64,000 nt of DNA from assembly GCA_951812925.1 (NCBI GenBank), contig OX638371.1, forward strand, positions 49,326,101-49,390,100. Reading direction: 5' to 3'. The notes under the pieces are model-generated. The model was not told where the DNA came from. It saw only the letters and a program-made list of their open reading frames with translations, and did not search any database. Position numbers and translations under genes: made by a program. Below, piece by piece: positions 34,097 through 44,600 of the stretch. Source of the DNA: Calliopum simillimum (taxonomy: Eukaryota; Arthropoda; Insecta; Diptera; Lauxaniidae). Numbering within the stretch: the stretch's first letter is position 1; the number at the start of each line of letters is the position of its first letter.

Positions 34097-35290
34097 TTTT
34101 GTTTTCTCGTTGCTGCTGCAAAATTTTTTGTTTTTTCAGAATTTAACAATTTAACCTTCTAGAGTCGAAGTTTTCGTTTCAGATTAACAAATTTTATTAA
34201 AAGGTTATTTTCGATATAAGAAGTGAAAATTAGATAATAAATTTTTTCTAACAATAAAAAGATGGTTTTAAGGGGTTGAAACATGGACAACTAAAATTTG
34301 AATCAGAGCAAGAATATATTCTGTGTTTTATGAATCTAACACAATTCTACTGATTTTAATGGAATTTCACCATGTATCAGTATCTTCAAAGAGAAATGGT
34401 CCTGGGCTGGTCCTCCAAAAACTAAATTGTTAACATGTACCTATCTGTAAAAATATTAGACGCAGATGAATGATATTTTTTGCATACCATACTCGTATGT
34501 AAATAGTATCGGGAAGAATAACATTCTCTGGAAAAACGTGACACGACTGCTTCACGTTCTTATTATTACAAATATATGCTTATCCGTATGCCATATATTC
34601 ATTGGAATCTAATGATCCCAAAAGGTGGTCATGGGCAATAAAGGGTTAAATTTCATTTTTGCTTGGATTTTGAAAAACTCTTCTAGTTCAATTTGCATCG
34701 TTGCCAAATTTTGAAAAGCACAAAAAGGAATTTGTTTTAATTTTTAACTTCAGGCTCATATTGTGAAAATGGTCTAAGTCATATATTAATTTTTTTGGGA
34801 AACACATCTAAAAGTTCACGTTCAAATAACAAAATGTTACATATAATTCTTAACGTGTTAAGTTACTACTGAAATTAACTTTACATAAATTGCTATTTTA
34901 CCAAAATAGCTTATGTCGATTATAGAAAAATCACGAAAAATTAAAATTTTCCAGTATTCCTGGGTGAAATTTTCCTCTGAATTTTTATGTAATTGTTAAG
35001 TCTTTTCTGCAAAAATATGTTTGTTAAATTTAGTAGATTAAAAGTATTTTCAGATATGCAAGACTACGTAAGTACTACCGCAGTAGCATAATTTATATTC
35101 ACATAGTGCACCTTCTGGGAACACTGTTCTAATCACACAGTTATAAATGCAACTATTGAAGTGTAATGTTTAAGCAAAAAGCGCGGTAATAGGTTTAGTG
35201 TTGAGTATTATACTATGCGATGAACAGTGCAACCAAGTTAAGTTGCATTTCCGAAAACACCTTATATGTTATTTTACTGTTTAGAGTTAC
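34097..35290. other. AT-rich interior of the 33.6-38.0 kb segment
   Basis: No coding region seen on either strand. Confidence 0.45.
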
Positions 35291-35816
35291 ATATCTGTAG
35301 ACATTTAACAAAACAACCTAACTCGAAGTAAGGCAATTTTCTAAGATTTTAATCATATATATAAAAATAAAATATCTCTATGAATTTTAGTTGCAGAGAT
35401 AAAGGATCGAAAATCAACCTATCTCAATGTACAAATGCTTTTCACAAAACAACTTAAGTCGACATAAGGAAAGGGTGTTTTTCTTCACAAAACATCTTAA
35501 GTCGAGATAAGATACAGGATAAATGACAAAAACATTTTTGACAAAAGCACTTCTTCGAAATAAGTTACTTTTCCTATGGAAAAAACTGAATTTCTTAAAT
35601 CAAAAAATATTTGACAAAAACATCTTATTTCAACTATATTAAAAATTATTGACCTTAGAGCAATATATTCGTTTAGTATTCATGTATAATAAAAAACTTT
35701 TACATTTGTTCCAACTCTTACACAAAAAGAATTGAGAAGCATCAAAGTAGTTTTTTAGCTCTCCTGAAAAGTTGTCAATTTCGATTAAGGTTGTTTTGTC
35801 AAAAGTCCATAGATAT
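35291..35816. mobile_element. MITE, same family as 28,506-29,065
   Basis: ATATCTGTAGACATTTAACA (left) and TGTCAAAAGTCCATAGATAT (right) are inverted ends. AAACAACCTAACTCGA follows the left end. The inner stretch TTTTTTAGCTCTCCTGAAAA (about 35,750) is the inverse of the duplicated segment in the other copy. Confidence 0.68.
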
Positions 35817-36629
35817 TTTCTTTGCAAATTGACATAATTTGGTCTATATTTAATAAAAAAAAGGTTTTTTGTGAATACCCGGGAAATGGTTTGTTTTAGA
35901 CAAAATTACCTGAAACCATTTAGCTGGAAAATTTAGAGATCTAAGACTTTTACTTCAATTACAAAGGTCGTCGCTAAAAAAAACAAGATATTATAAAAAA
36001 GCCTATTTTTATTAAAGTTGGATCAAAACTATATCATTTTGTAAAGACAATTTTGGCATTTCTTAAAACGAGTAAATGCCTCGAAAACCTTGTAAACTCA
36101 AAAAACTGTCAAAATTCGTATTGATTTTCACAACTATTTAGCACCCTAAATATGTTTTTTTAACACTTAAATAAAGTACCTATAATCTGCGAAATTTAAC
36201 CTTCCTCTAATATAAAGTAAAGTAAAATTCAGCACATCATGCATCAACAACTAAATATTTTATAACTGTCATATATTTATCTTTTAATTAATTTAATGCA
36301 AGTCTTTAAATATCTTGAAACAAAGAATATATCACTTAGACCATTTTTGTAATATGAGCATGAAATCAAAATTTTATAAATTTATTTCTTTGTTCTTTTC
36401 GAAATTTGGCAACATAGTTGCAAATGAACAAAACCATCGTTCCAACAACAAAATAAAAAAAAACCATTCATAGAATCAAAAAAAAAAAAAAAAACAATCC
36501 CCGCAGCTGCAAACAAAAAATGAAGAATAAAGCGAAATATTATGTACCCTATACCGCACACAATAAAAGTTCCGTCTACCTCTGAAAATTTGCATTTTAA
36601 TTCAAACGATTTTTAAATGAGTATATACA
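35817..36629. other. AT-rich spacer
   Basis: No gene seen. Confidence 0.4.
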
Positions 36630-37340
36630 GGTTAAGCGGGAATCGGTAGAACACCGGAAAATGTAAAAATCTTGGGACTATTCGGAACTACTTTTCTTAG
36701 TACCATTTTCCGAAACGGAGATATAGCCATTGGAAGGTTGGGACATAGCTTCATCAAAACCGGTTTCAGTTGCGAATCCCTTAATGGATTTTAATAATAT
36801 TGGTGTCATATGAAAGTTATTCTAATTGGCTATAAAATTGTTGCAGTTAAGTTTTAAATCCGAGTCAAGCTTTTTGCGATATGGCGAATTTTCGAAAATT
36901 TTGACAAGTTTTCTTTTCAAAAAGTCTTATTAACTCATAACTTTGGTAACAAAATATGAAAGCTTAATCTATTTCTTGTCATTTGATATGCAATTTGTCT
37001 TTGATTTCTTTCATTAGCACATTTTTTTATAGAAAACTAAAAAGTAAAACAAAGATATTTTCATGAGAATTCGCAAAACATTACAATAACACCGAAAATT
37101 TGCCATATTTCGAAAATCACTCGGATTTTAAACTTTTGAAGCCAATTAAAATACCTTTGATACGATACCAATATTATTAAAATTCATCAAGGAGTTCTGA
37201 ATTTATACCGGTTTTCATAAAGCTATTTCTCGATCTTCCGATGGCTATATCTCCGTTCGTTTTGGGAATTTCAAAAATGGAACTAAGAAAAGTAGTTCAG
37301 AATCTTACATTTGACGGTGTTCTACCGATTCCCGCCAACC
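36630..37340. mobile_element. Foldback element, arms about 300 bp
   Basis: GGTTAAGCGGGAATCGGTAG near the left end is the inverse of CTACCGATTCCCGCCAACC at the right end. The arms share GGAGATATAGCCATTGGAAG and ATTTTCGAAAATT-type blocks. A half copy is at 13,313. No coding content. Confidence 0.75.
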
Positions 37341-37423
37341 TTCTATAATTTTCTAAACCTAAAACGGCTCATTCTCTGCGTCTCAAACGATTGGACAAAG
37401 TGAATGTAACCTAATGGTAGGGT

Positions 37424-37959
37424 GTAAAAACAATGTTTAGTTTATTAATTTTGACCCTATTCAATTTCCTGCGCGCCGGTTATATTTGTTTTTTGCTTCA
37501 AAAGGATTTGTATCAACAGACAAAGAAAGCAACAAAAAATTAAAATACAAACTCCTTCTGAGAAAAAAACCATTGACGATCATAGCAAAAAAAAACTTGC
37601 AAACAAAATATACCAACAACAAGAAAAAACAATTTCAAATACAACAACTGCTACGTAGAAGGGAATGAAATGCAAATGGTCTGCAGGTTAAACTGCGCAT
37701 GTGTGAATGAGTTAGGTAATGTTTATTTTTTTTTTACATATTTTGGTTTTTCTTAAAGAAATCCACTTGCTAATTTTTATGATCACTTGGCAGCTAAAAA
37801 ATGAATTTCGCTTAAAAGAGTGCCACATCTTTGCACTCATAAAAATTCATTTAACCTTGAAGTAGAGAGTTCTCATACCTCAATAAATTCTCGTGGTTTT
37901 TATGTTTGATTGACATGCTCGATCGAACTCCACCTCTATACCTTATTTATACTCTCTGC
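37424..37959 (-). repeat. Right 536-bp inverted repeat arm
   Basis: Reverse complement of 33,561-34,096. Its TATAAATA faces left, so the two putative promoters point at each other across 3.3 kb. No transposase or integrase is readable between the arms. Confidence 0.85.
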
Positions 37960-38637
37960 TCGTGTATAGCTATCATAAGAGTTATAACCTTCATCAGTGA
38001 TGCCAGCATTTTTGGAACAAATTACCCTTAAAAATAGGTAAAAAATTCCCATAGTTCTGTTGAAAAAATCCCACGAATATATCACGAACAAACAGGTTTT
38101 AAAAACTTTATAAAAGCATTTGCTTTTGAATTACACAAGATTATGATATATCAAAAAGAGTTTTTAAAGAGATTTATGGCATCAAATGCAGAAAAAATAG
38201 AAATAAATACGTTTATAACAAAAATTATGTAGACTTCAATTCACTTGCTTAAATACATATCATCACGTCAATACTACAACTAGGTAACTCGAAAAAATAA
38301 GGCAAATGTGATGAACGTGACACTGCTTCTTGCGATATATAGTGCCTACATATGAAAAAAAAGAGACAACGTTTTTTTGAATCATTTTAATAGCTTAATT
38401 ATTCAGCTCACCACACATAGTCAGTGCTTTTCATCTGGACACTTCAGCTGCGTTGCTTAGCAAATTTGATAACGAAATATCACGATGCAAGATCTGCCCG
38501 TCATGGGACGACACATTTGCTGCTTCATATAACGATGTAGTTCACCGTGCGCCAATTCCAATACCAAGTAGACATACTGGAAAAATGCATACAACTCTAA
38601 AATCGAAGTATCTTAACTTTTTGCCGTTTCGTTTTTT
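37960..38637. other. Spacer; one unassigned open stretch
   Basis: The plus strand from about 38,420 to 38,610 is open ([19 protein letters not shown], then [20 protein letters not shown]) and less AT-rich than its surroundings. I do not recognise it; it could be another host-gene exon. Confidence 0.3.
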
Positions 38638-38726
38638 ATCAATCTGCAAAAATATTTCAATTAATTTTTGCTTTTTTAATTTTGACTTGACTTTATTTTT
38701 TTTTTTTTTTCAATTTCAAAATTCAA
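38638..38726. repeat. Direct repeat left of the COX15 copy
   Basis: ATCAATCTGCAAAAATATTT and the following 65-70 bp, including a long T run and CAATTTCAAAATTCAA, recur at 39,671-39,756 in the same orientation with minor changes. Confidence 0.85.
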
Positions 38727-38739
38727 TAATCACCCATTT

Positions 38740-39590
38740 TAGGAAATGAATTAAATATAAGTCCTTCGTCTAAACCAGCAACAAATGCACCGGATATTGC
38801 TGTCAAAAATACCATTCCTTTGCTTATGTGCGCCAATTTTTGCAATTGGAAAGCGGCACGACTTACATTGTTAAACTACTGTAAAGAAGGTAAAAGGCAG
38901 GTAAGTCCAGCAGATAAACACAACATGTGTAGGAAAAATGCTAGAGACAAATGTGATGCAAGCCGATGTTGAGAGACTCGAGATACATCATTCACATCAT
39001 TAAATATCTCTTCTAATCCAGATTTAATTATATACCAGCCTATTAAGCCTTGTGCACCTATTAAAGCGCCAGCTGCGACAACTCTTTTTTTCATGCCAGA
39101 ATTAAAATGTCCTCGGGACCAGAAATACGCCGCTGGTAATAAAAAGAACATTCCAATAGCTCGACCCCACATTCTATGAAAATACTCCATTTAATATATA
39201 CTTTTAAATTCCTCCAAAGTCATAGTGCTGTTTGACATCCTGAATTCTAGAAATTGTTTATATTTATTGAATTCATTTTCCCATTCCTGTTGATTTGACG
39301 GTCTTTTTTCTCCCAATAACTTCTGAGTGACCATTGACAATCCAGATTCGGTTAATCGCGTTAGACCACCTAAAAACACAGCCACTGAAATCATTCCACT
39401 GCATCCCAGCCACCAGTAACCTACAATTTTTTGATTTTTGTCGTTTCCTTTCGCTGCGTTTAAGAGTCCTGCTCTGCATACCTTCGTTATATCGGTGGAA
39501 AAACTCTGTTATTGTATTGATGCGTTAATACATTTTTATTAAGCCAGCGGGTTCTTTGCAAATTGTATGCGGCAATACACTTGAGCTTAA
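38740..39590 (-). pseudogene. COX15: COX15 (haem A synthase) pseudogene
   Basis: COX15 is a multi-helix inner mitochondrial membrane protein that oxidises haem O to haem A for cytochrome oxidase. Reading leftward: a partial N-terminus (AAYNLQRTRWLNKNVL, then a frame change near 39,490), AGLLNAAKGNDKNQK, IVGYWWLGCSGMISVAVFLG, GLTRLTESGLSMV, then TLEEFKSIY and TAA (39,188-39,190). MEYFHRMWGRAIG follows with the conserved histidine, then RVSQHRLASHLSLAFFLHM, a TAG near 38,876, and [20 protein letters not shown] with NSFPKMG. Homology ends there at about 38,740, well before the protein's C-terminus. Apart from the two stops and one frame change it reads without introns. It sits between the two direct repeats noted at either side. 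Confidence 0.88.
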
Positions 39591-39670
39591 TAATATGCAC
39601 TTTTCCTTTTTTGTTTTTAAATTATTTCGTCAACAATTCAATTTGAGGACTTTAGTATGCCATGCCTTGT

Positions 39671-39756
39671 ATCAATCTGCAAAAATATTTCAATTTATTT
39701 TTGCTTTTTTAATTTTGACTTGACTTTATTTTTTTTTTTTTCAATTTCAAAATTCA
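39671..39756. repeat. Direct repeat right of the COX15 copy
   Basis: Second copy of 38,638-38,726; the T run differs in length. Confidence 0.85.
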
Positions 39757-39765
39757 AAATTTGGA

Positions 39766-39856
39766 GAAACTCTCCTCGCACCAGCTGGTACGTGTTGGAG
39801 AGTTTCATAAAAATTGTTTTTCTCCAACACGTACCAGCTGGTGCGAGGAGAGTTTC
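39766..39856. repeat. Perfect hairpin: 36-bp arms, 19-nt spacer
   Basis: The arm 39,766-39,801 (starts GAAACTCTCCTCGCACCAGC) is the exact reverse complement of 39,821-39,856. The spacer 39,802-39,820 begins GTTTCATAAAAATT, and nearly the same text (GTTTCACTCAAATT) follows the right arm. No other copy is seen in the window. Confidence 0.95.
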
Positions 39857-40429
39857 ACTCAAATTCAATTATCATTCTTGCGATAAGTACCCTATGATAT
39901 TCTTCACGGTTTGGTGCACAGTCCTGTCGAATCAGAGTTCTCTAAAGTGCCAATATTGCAAAGATCTAAGAAAAAAACTAAACAAGAGAAGTCAAAAATC
40001 AGTGTAAATTTAAATTTTCAAAAATATTTAAATTGAATTATCTTAAAACTAGAAAATTGGAGTAACCTAGTTGTACTATTGAGGTGGCGATATGTATCAA
40101 TTCATATACAATTTTTCAATATATATTATTTGCATTGGTACAGAAGTAAATGCTCTTTTTTAACTTCAAAGTCAAGTGATTAATTAGTTTAGAGATTTTA
40201 CATCAGTTATATTAGAAAAAATACCTTCCGATTCAACGTTTGAATGTGGTTATTGAACAATCTAAACTAGCCCCTTTAGGTTTCTTAATATCAATTTTTC
40301 GTTATAATTTCTCATATTCACGTTTATTCCGTATTCTATATTCCAACTCAATTTTGAGTTACATTTTTCAAATATCAACAACAATAACAATAAACAATTT
40401 TCAATAAGTGATTTATTGACGTTTATAGG
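39857..40429. other. AT-rich spacer
   Basis: No gene seen. Confidence 0.4.
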
Positions 40430-41035
40430 CGCTTAACTGGTTTTTTGGAATAACTCCTAAGCGGTTCTTTTTTTTACAGAAAATCGAAATTATTTGTAGA
40501 GCTTGTGATTATTTAAAAAAAATACCCTTGGTCTTTTTATCGTGTGACTCACCGTTTATGAATTATCGCAATGTGAAAATTAACACAATTGTATATTGTA
40601 ATTGAATCTGCCATTTTTAAAAGGGGATATGTGTCGCTCGTCCGAAAATTGTTTTATTGATTTTTTGCCGTTTAAGCGATGGCACTGGTTGGCCTATATA
40701 TTTTCTCAGAATGCAAATTACTGCTTGTTATCATTGTTAGTTAACTCATATCACTAAAGTCGCATTTAAATAAGATTTACCAAGCTTGGAAGGGTTTTTC
40801 TTACATTTGCCACAAGTTAAAATGTTGTCACATATCCCCTTTTAAAAATGACAGATTCAATTGTAATTTAGTTAACTTTAAAATCATTATTTTTTGATAA
40901 GAAAAATAACATTATTTGAGATTTAACTTAAAGGTATTACATCAAATAAAATCTTTGAATAAAATGTATAAAAATCCATTAAAAGTTAATTAATCAAGGA
41001 AAAATTGTATATCAGCGTCAAAAGAAACACGGCTA
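40430..41035. mobile_element. Truncated MITE of the 13,929 family, with a second MITE inside
   Basis: GGCGCTTAACTGGTTTTTTG near 40,430, a GTGTGACTCACCG word near 40,543 and the end CAGCGTCAAAAGAAACACGG near 41,012-41,032 match 14,110-14,305; the left terminal repeat is not seen. It is interrupted by the element at 40,599-40,864. Confidence 0.55.
40599..40864. mobile_element. MITE with about 35-bp inverted ends
   Basis: The left end AATTGAATCTGCCATTTTTA, then AAAGGGGATATGTG, is inverted at 40,829-40,864. It is inserted in the MITE relic around it. No coding content. Confidence 0.75.
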
Positions 41036-41411
41036 ATATTATGATCTAAAAATTTAATTTCTTCATGTAACGTATAAAAGCATATGATTAATCATTTGAA
41101 AAATTGCAATTTTGTATAAACTTTTGTATTTTTCTTTAATTGCCAATTTTTCAATAGCACTTAACTTCGACAAATGGAATCGCACTTATTGAGAACAAAA
41201 ACCTCGTTTATATCGAGAATTTATTCACATGAGTTTTCCAATATTTTCAAATGAGATTTCCATGACATTAAAAAAAAATCTGGTTTTAATTTTTTTTTTT
41301 TTTAATTTTGGCTCTCTTGTGCTAATGCATCAACACTTTTCTACTATGAAACAATCCAATAATTCATTGAAGTAGCGAAGATCGAATTTAAGAAAGTAAA
41401 ATCAAGTCTTG
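41036..41411. other. AT-rich spacer before the BEL element
   Basis: No gene seen. Confidence 0.4.
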
Positions 41412-41599
41412 TGTTGCCGACACCTTCATAAAAACTACTTTTAAAATTTATTTTAATTTTATTAATTTCACTTTGATTTACCCTTATAAAAAATAGAATA
41501 ATTTTTTTACTTGGAATTAAAAACGAGAAAAGAAACATTTAATTTTGAAGTTGATTCAATAAATTTACTTTCAAAATTCCAAATCGTTTTATTCCAACA
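41412..41599 (+). repeat. 5' LTR of the BEL/Pao element
   Basis: Starts TGTTGCCGACACC and ends TTATTCCAACA. It appears identical to the 3' LTR. A canonical primer-binding site just after it is not obvious. Confidence 0.95.
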
Positions 41600-41642
41600 T
41601 TCTTCAAAATTAAATTGAAATTATAAATCCGTCAACGTGAAA

Positions 41643-44600
41643 ATGTTCAGTACTCCTCCAGCTCGAAATACATTTAGCTGTGGCCAGTGCAAGGCTGAAG
41701 ATTCAATGCAGATGGTCCAATGCGACAAATGTGATATTTGGTATCACTATGAATGCGCCGGAGTCGATGCTACAATCAAAGATCAGCCATGGAAATGCTC
41801 CAAGTGCAATAGCAAAACAGCACCTTTAGACAAAATGGAGGATCACAAAAATGAACGCGTTGAAAGAGGAACAAAGACTATCTCAATATGCTCAACAAGA
41901 TCTTCGAAACGCCGCAATATAGATCTTGAGTTGAAGCTCCTTGAAGAAGAAAAGGCTTTGGAGCAAAAATATCTGCAGAAAAAATTTGAGATCTTATCTG
42001 CTGGCAGTGAAAAGCAAATCGAACAAAAAGGAAGCTGCAGTCATGCACCAGACCGAACCAGAGAATGGGTTTCAAAACTTTCATTTCCTATTGCTTCCAA
42101 AGAGGAAGATTTAGTTTTATCTAACTCTCAGTTAGCTGCAAGGCAGGCATTACCGCGAGAACTTCCAATTTTCAACGGCAAACCTGAGGAGTGGCCGCTG
42201 TTTTATAGTTCCTTTCAAGAAAGCACTAAAATATGTGGATATTCTTCAGCTGAAAATCTCCTGCGATTGCAAAAATGCCTTAAGGGAAAGGCATATGAGC
42301 TTGTGAGTAGCCATCTTTTGCTGCCAACGAACGTTCCCGAAATTATACAAACACTTAAAATGATGTTTGGGCGGCCTAGTGTGATAATAAACTCTATGCT
42401 TGATAAAATCCGCTCCGAACCAGCACCGAAGGCAGATAAGCTTGAAACTCTCGTTTCATATGCAATATTGGTGAGGAACCTGTGTTCTACAATGGAGGCT
42501 TCAGGTCTAGACGCACACATGAATAACCCGTTACTTCTGCAAGAACTAGTGGACAAACTACCCGCACAAACGAAACTCAATTGGGCTATGTATATCGTTG
42601 ATCGCAATGCAAATATTTCAATGTTTTCGCAATGGTTATACAATGTCGCTGAAGCTGTTTCACAGGTGAGCTCATCTTTGTTTCCTTTAAAATTAAGCAG
42701 TGGAAGTTTACATGCACATGAGTCGGAAAAGAATGCAGTGCAAAAAAGATGCCCGATATGTGACAAGCAACACTATGTTGAATCTTGTAGCGAGTTTACT
42801 GCAATGAAGTTAACCAAAAGATGGGACATGGTAAAGAAGTTTAATCTATGTCGTTTATGCCTCAAAAACCATGGTAGCTTCCGTTGCTCTAAAGATAAAT
42901 GTTCAGTAGAAGGCTGTGAAGCTAGACACAACAAACTTCTTCATAAATTTGCAAGAGATCCCACAAGAGTCAGCGCCCATTCTTGTCCTAACTATACGAT
43001 GAATACATATTTCAAAATTTTACCTGTCACTTTGCATCACAAAGGCACATCTGTAGACACCTATGCATTTTTAGACGATGGCTCCAATGTAACGCTTATT
43101 GAAAAAGAGGTTTGCGATAAACTTAGCCTAGAAGGGCAACCAAAAGCTCTTTGCTTAAAGTGGACATCTAATACGTCAAGAACCGAAAATGAGTCAATGC
43201 AAGTTTGCGTTTGGGTATCTGCACGTGAGGAAAATGCTAAGAAATTTGAATTACTTGATGTGCGCACAGTTGATCAATTGGCGTTGCCAGTTCAAAGCGT
43301 CACAAAACAGCAGTTGTCCTCATTTAGCCATTTAAAGAAGATCCCATATTTGCCGTATGTTAAAGCAGTACCTAAAATTCTAATTGGTCTTAATAACGGC
43401 TATGTCTGCAATACTTTAAAGACTGCCGAAGGAAAGTCCACAGATCCAAGTGCATCCAAGACAAGACTTGGTTGGGTAGTGCATGGTGGCGGTCAAACAA
43501 GTGATAGCGCACTTAACATCCACAATTTTGAGCAATGTGATTGCGACTATGAGATGGAAAAGTTACACAATATTGTATCCGAATACCTCTCACTCGAAAA
43601 CTTTGGAAGAAGAATTGAGTTAGAGGCACCAGACATAGTACGAGCAAAAGAAGTAATGCATTCCACTACTAAACGCATTGGGAAACGTTTTGAAACGGGA
43701 TTAATTTGGAAGTCAAAATTTACCGAATTTCCAAATAGTTACCCCATGGCCTTGAGACGACTTCATTGCTTAGAGAAAAAGTTAAGTCCTGATCACATTC
43801 CAGTGGTAACGAAGTATATTGACGATTTAGTCACAAAAGGATATGCGCGAAAATTGAGTGACGAGGAGATTCAGAATACTAATGGCGTCATTTGGTATCT
43901 ACCAATCTTTACAGTTACCAACCCTAATAAACCTGGTAAGGTGCGTTTGGTTTGGGATGCTGCTGCAAAGGTACGAGGAACATCTTTGAATTCAATGCTA
44001 CTCAAAGGACCAGATTTAACAGCACCACTACTGTCAGTGTTATATGGGTTCCGTATGAGAAAAGTTGCCATTTGTGGAGACATCAAGGAAATGTTTCATC
44101 AGGTGCTAATCCGCAAAGAAGACCAAAGTGCTCAACGATTTCTTTGGCGAAATAACGAAGACAACAGGAATCCCGACATCTACGTTATGCTGGTTATGAC
44201 TTTTGGTGCAGCATGCTCTCCCTGTTCGGCGCAGTACGTAAAGAATCGAAATGCTGATGAGTTTAAAGCAAAATATCCAAGAGCAGTTGACTCAATAATA
44301 AATCATCACTATGTCGATGACCTTTTGGATTGTGCAGACACAGAATCCGAAGCTATAAAGTTGGCAAAAGATGTGGCTTTTATCCACAGTGAAGCAGGCT
44401 TTTTCATCAGGAATTTTAAATCAAACTCTAAGGTCGTTATGGAAAACCTCGGTGAGTTACAAGAACAAAATTCTATTTCTTTTAGTAATCAAGATATCCA
44501 AATGTCAACTGAAAAAGTACTGGGAATGTGGTGGTCAACGGCAACGGATAACTTTACGTACTCCTTAAAACTAAACAGGCTTAATAATGAGCTCCTATCT

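Noticed and set aside
33844..34149. Hydrophobic open frames on both strands in the 536-bp arm
   Set aside because: T/A-rich composition gives pseudo-membrane segments; no conserved residues, and the same frame is disrupted in the other arm.
37985..38010. Another hammerhead core (CTGATGA on the minus strand)
   Set aside because: The heptamer occurs but no stem II with GAAA follows and no stem I partner is found.
42215..42766. 183-codon minus-strand frame
   Set aside because: Antisense shadow of the BEL/Pao polyprotein.
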